A stretch of DNA of 17,420 bases, taken from the NCBI GenBank assembly GCA_023418375.1, contig JAEZZV010000368.1, positions 1 through 17,420 of the forward strand, read 5' to 3'. The position numbers and the translations under genes are program-made. Positions 1 to 8,234 of the stretch are shown one piece after another. The notes under the pieces were generated by a model. It was not told the DNA's origin, searched no databases, and worked only from the letters and a program-made list of their open reading frames with translations. This stretch comes from Actinomycetes bacterium (GTDB lineage Bacteria > Actinomycetota > Actinomycetes > Actinomycetales > Cellulomonadaceae). Every line of letters begins with the position of its first letter. Position 1 is the stretch's first letter.

Positions 1-2
1 AC

Positions 3-2372
3 CCCGCACCGGCGACGCCCGGGCGAGCCGTCCTGGCGGCCCTGGGCACCCCGGCCCGCCTGGTGGCCGTCGCGGGCGGTGTCCTCAGCGCCATGCTGCT
101 CGGCTCGGTCGTCGCGCCGGGGATGCCGGTCGCCGCCGGCGACGTCGCGACGGGTGGCGAGACGCTGGTCCACGAGGGCGACCGGGTGGTGCTCATCGGC
201 ACGAGCGGGCTGCGCTGGGAGGACGTCGACCGGTCGACCACCCCGACCCTCTGGCTGCTGCTGCGCGACGGTGCGGCGCCGGCGGGCGTGGCGGTCGGGG
301 TGCCCGGCGCCTCCCGCCGGTGCGACAGCGCCGGCTGGCTCAGCCTCTCGGCGGGGCGGGCGCCCGTGACCGGCAGTCGGGCGACCGGGTCGTGGCTCTG
401 CGCCCCGTGGGGGGTGGCGCCCGGCGCGGGGACCGACGCCGCGGAGATCGCCGGGTGGGAGTCGCTCACCGCCCTCCAGCGCACGTCGGACTACCGTCCG
501 CGCCTCGGGGTGCTCGCGGGCGCCGTCGAGGACGCGGGGGCCTGCGCGACGGCCGTCGGGCCCGGGGCGGGGCTCGCCCTCGCCGCGGCGGACGGCACGG
601 TGGCCCGCTACCGGGACCTGGACTCCGCGCTGCTCGACCGGACCTTCGAGGCGTGCCCGGTCACCGTGGTCGACGTCGGCGGCGCGCCCCTGCGCCCCGA
701 GGCCGCCCTGACGCCGCGCATGACCACGGACCCGGCGACCGGCCTCGTGACGGCGGAGGTGTCCGAGCCGACCCCTGAGGAGGCGGAGCGCCTGCGCGCC
801 GCCGCCCTCGCCGACGTCGACGCCGCTGTCCGGCGCGTGCTGGCGGCCGCCCCGGACGACGCGGTGGTGCTGGTCGTGGACGTCGGGGACCCCACCGCGC
901 CGCGGCCCGGGCTCGGGGTGGGACTCGGCCTGCCGACCGGAGGAGCGGCCCAGTACCTGTCGGTGCCGTCCACCCGCTGGGAGGGCGTCGTCCGCCTCCT
1001 GGACGTGCCGACGACGCTGCTCCAGGCGGTCGGGGCCCCGAACCCGCCCGAGATGACGGGCGCCGGGCTCGTCGCGGGCGGGGCGCGTCCCGCGGACACC
1101 TCCTCGACCATCGCGCAGCTCGCGGAGCTCAGCGTCCGGGACCTGGCGCTGCGGCGCGTGTCCGGCTCCATCACGACGTCGCCGATGCTGCTCGGTCTGG
1201 CGCTGCTGGCGCTCGCGGCGCTGCTCGGCGCGCGCCGGGTGCGGGCGTCCGTGGCGAGGCGCGCCGCGCTCGTGCTCGACGGCGCGCTGCTGGTGCTCGC
1301 CTCGCTGCCGGCCGGGCTCTTCGCGATGACCACGTGGTTCTGGTGGCGCGGCCCGGACACCGTGGCGAACATGTGGCTCTGCCTGGCCGCGTCGACGCTC
1401 ACGATCGCCGGCGTCGGTGCCCTCGCGCCGCGCCGGCCCGCGTGGGCCGCGCCCGGGGTGGTCGCGGGCATCACGTTCGGCCTGCTGACTCTCGACGCGG
1501 TGCTCGGGACCCCGCTGCACCGGGGTTCCCCACTGGGACCGGCGCCCGCGCTCGGCGGGCGCTACTACGGCTTCGGCAACCCCACGTACTCGGTGTACGT
1601 GGTGGCGGCGGTCGTGGCCGTCGCGGCGCTGGCCTCCTGGCTCCTCGCGCGCGGGTGGCGGCGGACGGCGGTCGTGACGGCGGCGCTGCTGTCCGGCGTC
1701 GCCCTGGTGGTCGACCTGTGGCCCACGCTCGGCGCCGACGTCGGCGGCGGGCTGGTGCTGCTGCCCGTGCTGGCCGTGCTGGTGCTCGCCGTGGCGGGCG
1801 TGCGCGTGAGCGTGCGACGCCTCGTCGGCATCGGGCTCGTGGGCCTGCTGCTCGTGGCCGGGATCGGCGTGCTGGACTGGATGCGCCCGGCCGACCAACG
1901 CTCGCACCTGGGCAGGTTCGTGCAGTCCGTGATGGACCGGACGGCGTGGGAGACCGTCAGCCGCAAGGCGGGCTTCGCGCTGTCCTCGCTGTCCGGCGGC
2001 GCGACGGCGTGGCTCACCGTGGCGCTCGTGGTGGCCCTGGCCCTGGTGCTCTGGCGCCGTGCGCCCGTGCGGGCCCGGTGGGTCACGCGGCTGGAGGAGG
2101 CGTGGCCCCTGGCGCGCCCCGTGCTGGTGACCCTCCTGCTCGCCGCGGCCGGGGGCGCCGTCGTGAACGACTACGGCGTGCGCATCGCGACGATCATGCT
2201 CTTCGCCGCGGTCCCGCTGGTGGGGCTGCTGGTCACGCGCACGCTGCCCGTGGAGCCGGCGCCGAGCGACCCGGCGGTGCCCGCGGACGCGGGAACGCCG
2301 ACGCCGGCCCCGACCGGCCCACTACCCTTCGAGTCGGTCAGCGCGGGCGAACGGGAGGCGGAGGATGGCTGA
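3..2372 (+). CDS. Membrane protein with degenerate alkaline-phosphatase-like extracellular domain (5' partial)
   Basis: Role not established. The first possible start in the window is the GTG at 63, but the frame stays open to the window edge. The hydrophobic segment beginning there lacks basic residues unless the upstream codons (ending ARL) are included, so the true start is probably outside the window. Numbering from the GTG: a signal/anchor helix (about 1-26); an outer domain (about 30-370) with alkaline-phosphatase-superfamily-like landmarks (LIGTSGLRW at 44-52, TTPTLW at 59-64, VVDVGD at 271-276); then roughly nine to ten membrane segments (about 375-725) containing GRYYGFGNPTYS (499-510) and LGADVGGG (556-563); then a Pro/Ala-rich acidic tail. 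The usual metal ligands Asp and His of the superfamily are not seen, so it is probably not a phosphatase. It overlaps pheA by 8 bp and is likely co-transcribed with it. That the reading frame is real is nearly certain; the fold assignment is inference. Confidence 0.85.
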   Translation, partial: PAPATPGRAVLAALGTPARLVAVAGGVLSAMLLGSVVAPGMPVAAGDVATGGETLVHEGDRVVLIGTSGLRWEDVDRSTTPTLWLLLRDGAAPAGVAVGVPGASRRCDSAGWLSLSAGRAPVTGSRATGSWLCAPWGVAPGAGTDAAEIAGWESLTALQRTSDYRPRLGVLAGAVEDAGACATAVGPGAGLALAAADGTVARYRDLDSALLDRTFEACPVTVVDVGGAPLRPEAALTPRMTTDPATGLVTAEVSEPTPEEAERLRAAALADVDAAVRRVLAAAPDDAVVLVVDVGDPTAPRPGLGVGLGLPTGGAAQYLSVPSTRWEGVVRLLDVPTTLLQAVGAPNPPEMTGAGLVAGGARPADTSSTIAQLAELSVRDLALRRVSGSITTSPMLLGLALLALAALLGARRVRASVARRAALVLDGALLVLASLPAGLFAMTTWFWWRGPDTVANMWLCLAASTLTIAGVGALAPRRPAWAAPGVVAGITFGLLTLDAVLGTPLHRGSPLGPAPALGGRYYGFGNPTYSVYVVAAVVAVAALASWLLARGWRRTAVVTAALLSGVALVVDLWPTLGADVGGGLVLLPVLAVLVLAVAGVRVSVRRLVGIGLVGLLLVAGIGVLDWMRPADQRSHLGRFVQSVMDRTAWETVSRKAGFALSSLSGGATAWLTVALVVALALVLWRRAPVRARWVTRLEEAWPLARPVLVTLLLAAAGGAVVNDYGVRIATIMLFAAVPLVGLLVTRTLPVEPAPSDPAVPADAGTPTPAPTGPLPFESVSAGEREAEDG
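2353..2358 (+). promoter_or_regulatory. Ribosome binding site of pheA
   Basis: GGGAGG lies 6 nt before the ATG at 2365. It is inside the end of the upstream membrane-protein gene and fixes the pheA start. Confidence 0.7.
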
Positions 2373-3312
2373 GCACCTGCCGCGGTACGCCTACCTGGGC
2401 CCGGCCGGCACGTTCACCGAGGCCGCCCTGCGCCAGGTGGTCGGCCCGGACGAGGCCGCGTACCTGCCCCAGGTCGACGTCGTCTCGGCGATCGAGGCGG
2501 TCCGGCACGACGAGGCCGACTTCGCGGTGGTCGCGATCGAGAACTCCGTCGAGGGCGGGGTCACCGCCGTGCTGGACACCCTCGCCACGGGCGACCCGCT
2601 CGTGCTGCTCCGCGAGATGCTCGTGCCGGTCTCCTTCACGCTCGCGGCGCGCCCCGGCACGACCATGGCCGACGTCGCGCGGATCTCCGCGCACCCGCAC
2701 GCGTGGGCGCAGTGCCGACGCTGGCTGCGGGCGAACCTGCCCGGCGTCGTGCACGTGCCCGCGACGTCGAACACCGCGCCCGCCGCGCTGCTCGCCGGGA
2801 CCGACGAGAGGCTCGCGTTCGACGCCGCCCTCGTCCCACCGGCCGCGCTCGAGGTCTACGCGCTCGAGGCCCTGGCCGCCGACGTCGCGGACAGCTCGCG
2901 CGCGGTGACGCGGTTCGTCGTCGTCGGCAAGCCCGGCCGGTTGCCGCCGCCCACGGGCGCCGACAAGACGACGCTCGTCGTGCACCTGCCCAGCAACCAG
3001 GCCGGCGCCCTGATGGAGATGCTCGAGCAGCTGTCGACCCGCGGGGTGAACCTGTCGCGCATCGAGTCGCGACCGATCGGCGACGCGCTGGGCCGGTACT
3101 CGTTCTCGATGGACGTCGAGGGGCACATCGCCGAGGAGCGCGTGGCGGAGGCCTTCATGGGCCTGCACCGGGTGTGCCCGCACGTGCGGTTCCTCGGCTC
3201 GTACCCGCGCGTCGACGAGCCGCACGACGGCGTCCGGGCCGGCACGTTCGACGCCGACTTCCACGCCGCACGGGCCTGGGTGACCGCGCTGCGCGAGGGC
3301 CGCGCGACCTAG
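2365..3312 (+). CDS. pheA: Prephenate dehydratase
   Basis: Cytoplasmic enzyme converting prephenate to phenylpyruvate, the committed step of phenylalanine synthesis. The 315-aa length is normal for stand-alone actinobacterial PheA without a chorismate mutase domain. The N-terminal catalytic domain opens with YLGPAGTFTEAAL (10-22), carries IENSVEGGV (58-66), and ends with the TRF motif T182-R183-F184, whose threonine is essential in the family. The C-terminal ACT domain (about 201-280) has NQAGAL (211-216) and ESRP (234-237), the signatures of phenylalanine-responsive regulation. Feedback control by Phe is therefore expected. The start overlaps the end of the upstream membrane gene, suggesting translational coupling. 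It converges on the acyltransferase gene with only 19 bp between the stops, and no terminator is evident there. Confidence 0.97.
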   Translation: MAEHLPRYAYLGPAGTFTEAALRQVVGPDEAAYLPQVDVVSAIEAVRHDEADFAVVAIENSVEGGVTAVLDTLATGDPLVLLREMLVPVSFTLAARPGTTMADVARISAHPHAWAQCRRWLRANLPGVVHVPATSNTAPAALLAGTDERLAFDAALVPPAALEVYALEALAADVADSSRAVTRFVVVGKPGRLPPPTGADKTTLVVHLPSNQAGALMEMLEQLSTRGVNLSRIESRPIGDALGRYSFSMDVEGHIAEERVAEAFMGLHRVCPHVRFLGSYPRVDEPHDGVRAGTFDADFHAARAWVTALREGRAT

Positions 3313-3331
3313 CGGTGGCGAGCCGGGACGG

Positions 3332-5548
3332 TCAGTGCCGCGCGGCCAGCGGCGCGAGGGCGGCGTCCAGCTCGGGCGCGAACGTCCGGGCGAACGTGGC
3401 CGTCAGGTGCCCGTGGTCGAAGAAGGCGATGAGCCCGCCGACGACGGGGTGGCACGTGGTGTCCGGGCACATCGTCCCGGTCACGTCCAGCACCTCGACG
3501 TGACCGGAGCTGTCGTCCGCGGCGGCCCGGGCCAGCGGGTCGACCTCGACCGCCTCCTCGCGGGGGCGCTCGCACGCCGACGCACCGAAGCCGTCGACGC
3601 AGTCCGGGACGCTCTCGCCCATGTGCGGGGTGTCCCGGATGACCAGGACCTCGATCCCCGCACCGGTGAGCTCGGACAGCACGCGCGCGTACGCCTCGCG
3701 GGCGACCTCGTCCTCCTCCGCCTCGGGCACGCCCGCGAGGTGCTGGTCCGTGCGGGCCGACATCACCACGACGTCGTAGCCACCGGTGGTGACCTCGTGC
3801 CGCACCCAGTCGTTCCAGTCCGAGCAGCCGGTCGCCGCGGCGGGGTCGGCGTACTCGAGCGGGACGTCCACGGGGTAGCAGACCGAGGCCAGGTACGTCG
3901 TGACGTCCCAGCCCCGGTCCCGGGCCACCTCCTCGAGGGGCGGGAACCAGTGTCCCGCGTGCGAGTTGCCCAGCAGCGCGACCTGCAGCGCCCCGCCGCC
4001 GGTCGCAGCGCCCGTCGTCGCGGTGCCTGTGGTGCCTGCGGTCGCGGTGCCGGCGGCTCCGGTGCCCGCCGTCGCAGTGCCGACGGACCCGTCGGCGGGG
4101 TAGTGGCACGTGCGCCGGGTGTCGTACGGCGGGTCGTTCCAGCAGCCGTCGGCGTAGATGCGCGGCCGGTCGGCGGCCGCCTGGGTGGCGCTGGTCCACA
4201 CCGCGCCGGCCACGTCGTCGCACGCCGCTCCCGCGCGGGTCGCGGCGACGCCGAGGCAGTCGGTCTCGTCCCGGAGCGCGGTGGCCAGGACGACCTGGGC
4301 CGCCGCCTCGCGGTCGGCGGCCCACGCGCCCAGGGCGGCGGCCGCGGTCGCCGCTGTGGCCGAGCACACGACGAGCACGGCGACGGTCCACCGGGGTCGG
4401 GCCATCCGCGCCGAGCGCCGCACTGGGTCCTCGACCCACGTCTTGGTCACCCAGGCGAGGGCGATGGAGACGGCGACCACGACGGCCCAGGCAGCGGTGC
4501 CCGGCTCGCCGCCCAGGACGAAGGGCGCGAGCACGATGACGGGCCAGTGCCACAGGTAGGTCGAGTAGGACAGGTCGCCGAGCACCTGGGCGGGACGCCA
4601 GGCCAGAGCCCGGCCGACGCGGCTGTCCTCCGGCGGGTGGGCCAGGACGACGGCCGCCGTGCCGAGGACCGGCACCAGCGCCGCCGCGCCCGGGAACGGC
4701 GTCGCGTGGTCGAACCTCGCCGCGGACCACGCCACAGCCGCGAGGCCCGCCCAGGCCATGCCGGCCCGGGCGACGTCCGTCAGGTGCCGGTCGCGCAGGC
4801 GCACGGCCGCGAGCGCCACGAGACCGCCGACGCCGAGCTCCCAGACCCGGGCCGGCGTCACGTAGTACGCGGCCGCGGGGTCGACCGCGACGAGGCGGAC
4901 CGACCACGCGAACGAGGCGAGGACCACCACCGCCAGCGCGGTCCCGACGGCGACGTCCTGCCCACGGTCCGCGGCCCGCCCGGCGCCCGGCGCCGCGGAT
5001 CGACGGCGCACGGCTGCGCCGACCAGCACCGCCAGACCGATGACCACGGGCCAGACGAGGTAGAACTGCTCCTCGACGGACAGGGACCAGTAGTGCCGGA
5101 ACGGCGTCGCCGCCTCGGCGGCCGCGAGGTAGTCGGAGGCGGCGCGCGCCAGCGCCCAGTTCTCCACGTAGAGCGCGGACGACACGCCCTCGGACGACGC
5201 CTCCGGCAGCTGTGACGACGGCAGCCACACCGCCGAGGCGACCACCGTCACGACGGCGACGAGCGCCGACGCGGGCAGCAGGCGCCGGACGCGCCGCCCC
5301 CAGAACGAGAGCAGGGCCCGCGCCGTCGTCGGCGGCGTGCGCAGCAGGTGCGCGGTGATGAGGAAGCCCGACAGGACGAAGAAGACGTCGACGCCGACGT
5401 AGCCGCCCGTCAGCGCGTGCGGCCACACGTGGTAGACGACGACCGCTGCGACCGCGACCGCGCGCAGGCCCTGGATGTCGCTGCGGGTGCGGTGTCCCTC
5501 GGCGGCGACGACCCCCGGCCGCGCGGCCGTGCTGAGCCCGGCACTCAC
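3332..5548 (-). CDS. Acyltransferase-3 / SGNH-domain membrane O-acyltransferase (OafA family)
   Basis: Probably transfers acyl (often acetyl) groups to a cell-surface polysaccharide or other envelope glycan; the acceptor is unknown. The 738-aa protein has the two-part OafA layout. The N-terminal membrane acyltransferase-3 domain (about 20-410) shows DIQGLRAVAV (24-33), the conserved YH at 39-40, GYVGVDVFFVLSGFLIT (49-65) and YWSLSVEEQFYLVWP (153-167), with about ten helices. The outer C-terminal SGNH-like domain (about 415-738) has G-N-S-H at 527-530 (Ser529 as nucleophile) and D711-H-G-H714 as the Asp/His pair. Several cysteines (C431, C443, C469, C481, C557, C575, C650, C659, C694, C699) fit disulfides outside the membrane. 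Unusual points are Asn in place of the common Asp before the serine and a Gly/Ala/Thr repeat linker at 490-518. The start is a GTG without a good ribosome binding site. The upstream lipid-kinase gene is 100 bp away on the same strand. Confidence 0.93.
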   Translation of the reverse strand: MSAGLSTAARPGVVAAEGHRTRSDIQGLRAVAVAAVVVYHVWPHALTGGYVGVDVFFVLSGFLITAHLLRTPPTTARALLSFWGRRVRRLLPASALVAVVTVVASAVWLPSSQLPEASSEGVSSALYVENWALARAASDYLAAAEAATPFRHYWSLSVEEQFYLVWPVVIGLAVLVGAAVRRRSAAPGAGRAADRGQDVAVGTALAVVVLASFAWSVRLVAVDPAAAYYVTPARVWELGVGGLVALAAVRLRDRHLTDVARAGMAWAGLAAVAWSAARFDHATPFPGAAALVPVLGTAAVVLAHPPEDSRVGRALAWRPAQVLGDLSYSTYLWHWPVIVLAPFVLGGEPGTAAWAVVVAVSIALAWVTKTWVEDPVRRSARMARPRWTVAVLVVCSATAATAAAALGAWAADREAAAQVVLATALRDETDCLGVAATRAGAACDDVAGAVWTSATQAAADRPRIYADGCWNDPPYDTRRTCHYPADGSVGTATAGTGAAGTATAGTTGTATTGAATGGGALQVALLGNSHAGHWFPPLEEVARDRGWDVTTYLASVCYPVDVPLEYADPAAATGCSDWNDWVRHEVTTGGYDVVVMSARTDQHLAGVPEAEEDEVAREAYARVLSELTGAGIEVLVIRDTPHMGESVPDCVDGFGASACERPREEAVEVDPLARAAADDSSGHVEVLDVTGTMCPDTTCHPVVGGLIAFFDHGHLTATFARTFAPELDAALAPLAARH
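3995..4081 (-). repeat. Low-complexity Gly/Ala/Thr-coding repeat
   Basis: Degenerate tandem repeats within the acyltransferase gene encode residues 490-518, a linker built from GTATAG-type hexapeptides and variants. It lies directly before the SGNH nucleophile motif. Such a tract can change length by slippage. Confidence 0.7.
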
Positions 5549-5629
5549 CGAATGATCGTCGCAGAGACCCCGAGGCAGGGCGCGGCGAGCGGCCGGGCCC
5601 CCGGGCGGAGGCGCGTCGAGACGGGCGCG

Positions 5630-5661
5630 CTCCTAGGCGGTCGGGCTCCTAGGCGGTCGGG
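5630..5661. repeat. Exact 16-bp tandem duplication at the end of the lipid-kinase gene
   Basis: Two adjacent identical copies of CTCCTAGGCGGTCGGG (5630-5645 and 5646-5661). The second copy holds the TAG stop and last codons of the lipid kinase, read on the minus strand. The first copy lies in the 100-bp gap before the acyltransferase gene. The copies are out of frame with each other, so readthrough would not repeat the protein end. Confidence 0.9.
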
Positions 5662-6860
5662 CCGTCGCCGTCGACGCGCACGCGCAGGGCCAGCGGGTCC
5701 ACGCGCGCGGAGATCTCGAGGGCCCGCCCGATGATGTCGCCGTCCACCTGGATCTGCTGCGCGTCGCGGGTGCGCACGCGGATCTCCCGGGAGCGTGCGT
5801 GGTCGATCCGGCCCGCCTTGTTCGGCAGTCGCGTGCGCACACCGAACCGCTGGAGGGCGACCTCGCCGAAGAGCTGGGTCCAGCCGAGCAGCCCCACGCG
5901 GGTGTCGATGGCCGCGACGTCGAGCCAGCCGTCGTCGAGCACGGCGTCCGGCAGCAGCAGGACACCGCCCGGGAGCTTGCCGCAGTTGCCGATGAGCACG
6001 CTGCGCAGGCGCACGTTGAACCACGGGGACTCGTCCAGCGACATCTGCAGGCGCAGGCGACGTGCGTGCAGGTGCCGGATCCCGGCGACGAAGTACGCGA
6101 TCCAGCCGACCTTCGCCTTGAGCTCCTCGTCGGCGTCGGCGACCATCGCGGCGTCGAAGCCGAGGCCCGCGATGACCAGGAAGATGTGCTCGCGGGCCGG
6201 CTCCCGCGCGTCGGGCGGGGTCTCCTCCGGTGCGACCGCCTGCGGGTCCGCCTCGGCGATGTCGTCGCTGACCTGCGCCTCGTCGCGCACCACGGTGAGC
6301 CAGCCGACGTCGATCGGCCGGTCGACCCCGGTGAGCGCGATGCGCAGCAGGGCATCGATGTCGCCGAGCGGGAGGTCGAGGTTGCGGGCGAGGAGGTTGC
6401 CCGTGCCCTGCGGTACCAGTCCCATCGCGACGCCCGTCCCGGCGACGCCCTCCGCGACGGCGCGGACCGTCCCGTCCCCGCCCACCGCGACGACGAGCTG
6501 GGCGCCCCGCTCGATCGCCTCGCGCGTCTGCCCGACGCCGGGGTCCTCCGCAGTGGTCTCGAACCACATGGGCTCGGGCAGGTAGCGCGCGGCGCAGGCC
6601 TGGACGGCGGCGTCGCGCAGCGCGGGGACGCCGGGCTTGGTCGGGTTGGCGACGAACGCCACCAGCGTGTGCGTGACGTCGGTGGCCCCGGTGGCGGCGG
6701 TCCCGCGGCTGCCGGGGGCGCCGATCGCCGGCGGGATGGGGATGCCCCGCCCGCGCAGGGCGCGGCGGTTCGCCAGGGCGATCCACAGCGCGCCGGCCGC
6801 CAGCAGCAGCGCGACCGCCGATGCGACGGCCACCCAGCCCACCCACGACATGGCGCTCAC
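5649..6860 (-). CDS. Diacylglycerol kinase / LCB5-YegS-type lipid kinase
   Basis: Expected to phosphorylate diacylglycerol or a related lipid at the inner face of the membrane, using ATP. The 403-aa protein has an N-terminal membrane anchor (about 7-30) and a linker. The catalytic domain starts near 65 and contains GGDGT (127-131), PQGTGN (150-155), AGLGFDA (231-237), GNCG (291-294) and a C-terminal VDGD (372-375), all in family order. It is about 100 residues longer than typical soluble DgkB/YegS proteins because of the anchor and an acidic, Pro-rich insertion at about 194-224. I chose the GTG at 6860 because AGGTAG ends 7 nt upstream of it. The ATG three codons later (6851) is possible. It is divergent from serS across 75 bp. 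Confidence 0.93.
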   Translation of the reverse strand: MSAMSWVGWVAVASAVALLLAAGALWIALANRRALRGRGIPIPPAIGAPGSRGTAATGATDVTHTLVAFVANPTKPGVPALRDAAVQACAARYLPEPMWFETTAEDPGVGQTREAIERGAQLVVAVGGDGTVRAVAEGVAGTGVAMGLVPQGTGNLLARNLDLPLGDIDALLRIALTGVDRPIDVGWLTVVRDEAQVSDDIAEADPQAVAPEETPPDAREPAREHIFLVIAGLGFDAAMVADADEELKAKVGWIAYFVAGIRHLHARRLRLQMSLDESPWFNVRLRSVLIGNCGKLPGGVLLLPDAVLDDGWLDVAAIDTRVGLLGWTQLFGEVALQRFGVRTRLPNKAGRIDHARSREIRVRTRDAQQIQVDGDIIGRALEISARVDPLALRVRVDGDGPTA

Positions 6861-6898
6861 GGTACGACTACCTGCACCGCGGCACACCCCGATTGAGC

Positions 6899-6929
6899 GT
6901 GACGTGGCCCCGCGGCGGCTCGATACCCT
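6899..6929 (+). promoter_or_regulatory. Putative serS promoter (leaderless start)
   Basis: GTGACG (6899-6904), 19 bp, then TACCCT (6924-6929). The -10-like hexamer ends 6 nt before the serS GTG, so transcription would begin at or next to the start codon. There is no properly spaced Shine-Dalgarno sequence. The -35 match is weak. Confidence 0.45.
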
Positions 6930-6935
6930 CAAGGG

Positions 6936-8234
6936 GTGATCGACCTGCGCATCCTCCGTGCCGAGCCCGAGACCGTCCGCGCGAGCCAGCGGCTCCGCGG
7001 CGACGACGAGTCGCTGGTCGACCTGGCCCTCTCGCTGGACGAGCGTCGCCGGGCCGCGCTCACCCGGTTCGAGACCCTGCGGGCCGAGCAGAAGAGCATC
7101 GGGCGCGACGTCGCGAAGGCCGCCGGTGACGAGAAGGCGGCGCTCCTGGCGCGCGCCAAGACCCTCGCCGACGAGGTCAAGACCGCGCAGGCCGACGCCG
7201 ACGCCGCGGCGGTCGAGCTCGACGACGTCGCCATGCGCATCGGCAACGTCGTCATCGACGGCGTGCCCGCCGGCGGCGAGGACGACTACGTGGTGCTCCG
7301 GCACGTCGGCACGCCGCGCGACCTCGCCGCCGAGTACGGCCCGGACTTCGCGGTGCGCGACCACCTGGACCTCGGCGAGCTCCTCGGCGCGATCGACACC
7401 GAACGCGGGGCGAAGGTCTCGGGGGCGCGCTTCTACTTCCTCATGGGCGTGGGCGCGCGGCTCGAGCTCGCGCTGCTCACCGCGGCCCAGACCATGGCCG
7501 TCGAGGCCGGCTTCGTGCCGGTCGTCACGCCGACCCTGGTCAAGCCGGAGATCATGCGCGGCACCGGCTTCCTCGGCGCGCACGCGGACGAGGTCTACCG
7601 GGTCGACGCGGACGACATGTACCTGGTCGGCACGTCGGAGGTCGCGCTCGCGGGCATGCACGCCGACGAGATCCTCGACCTGTCCGCCGGTCCGCGCCGC
7701 TACGCCGGCTGGTCGACCTGCTACCGGCGCGAGGCCGGCTCGTACGGCAAGGACACCCGCGGCATCATCCGGGTGCACCAGTTCAACAAGGTCGAGCTCT
7801 TCAGCTACACGACGGTCGACGACGCCGAGGCCGAGCACGAGCGGCTGCTGGCGCTCGAGGAGCGGATGCTCCAGCTCGTCGAGCTGCCCTACCGGGTCAT
7901 CGACGTCGCCGCGGGGGACCTGGGCTCCAGCGCCGCGCGCAAGTTCGACTGCGAGGCGTGGCTGCCCAGCCAGCAGCGCTACCTCGAGCTGACGTCGACC
8001 TCGAACTGCACGACGTTCCAGGCGCGCCGTCTCGGCATCCGGGAGCGCACACCAGCCGGTGAGACGCGCACCGCGGCCACGCTGAACGGCACGATGGCGA
8101 CCACGCGCTGGCTCGTGGCGATGCTCGAGAACCACCAGCAGGCCGACGGCTCCGTGCACGTGCCGGCCGGGCTGCGGCCCTACCTGGGAGGCCTCGAGGT
8201 GCTCCGTCCGCTCGACGGCAGCGGGCGCGCGTGA
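6936..8234 (+). CDS. serS: Serine--tRNA ligase
   Basis: Charges tRNA-Ser (and tRNA-Sec where present) with serine in the cytoplasm. The 432-aa length is standard. The N-terminal helical arm (about 25-100), rich in Glu, Lys, Arg and Ala, is the coiled coil that grips the tRNA long variable arm. Class II motifs are present. Motif 1 lies around 179-193. Motif 2 runs through TCYRREAGSYGKDTRG (251-266) to FNKVELF (273-279). Motif 3 is TLNGTMATTRW (382-392) with the catalytic arginine. The GTG start is supported by the family N-terminus MIDLRILR. It has no spaced ribosome binding site and is probably leaderless. The next gene overlaps its stop by 4 bp. Confidence 0.98.
   Translation: MIDLRILRAEPETVRASQRLRGDDESLVDLALSLDERRRAALTRFETLRAEQKSIGRDVAKAAGDEKAALLARAKTLADEVKTAQADADAAAVELDDVAMRIGNVVIDGVPAGGEDDYVVLRHVGTPRDLAAEYGPDFAVRDHLDLGELLGAIDTERGAKVSGARFYFLMGVGARLELALLTAAQTMAVEAGFVPVVTPTLVKPEIMRGTGFLGAHADEVYRVDADDMYLVGTSEVALAGMHADEILDLSAGPRRYAGWSTCYRREAGSYGKDTRGIIRVHQFNKVELFSYTTVDDAEAEHERLLALEERMLQLVELPYRVIDVAAGDLGSSAARKFDCEAWLPSQQRYLELTSTSNCTTFQARRLGIRERTPAGETRTAATLNGTMATTRWLVAMLENHQQADGSVHVPAGLRPYLGGLEVLRPLDGSGRA

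Noticed and set aside
608..1474. 288-codon open frame on the minus strand
   Set aside because: Low-complexity Arg/Ser/Thr/Ala composition typical of antisense frames in high-GC DNA; it lies inside the clearly coding membrane-protein gene.
3309..5426. 705-codon minus-strand frame and a 626-codon plus-strand frame (3335-5215) over the acyltransferase gene
   Set aside because: Both are Arg/Gly/Ala-rich shadows; the 3332-5548 minus-strand frame alone contains recognisable acyltransferase and SGNH motifs.
6861..8159. Upstream extension of the lipid-kinase frame antisense to serS
   Set aside because: The extra 433 codons have shadow-like composition and overlap serS, whose motifs are unmistakable; the kinase family N-terminus begins near 6860.
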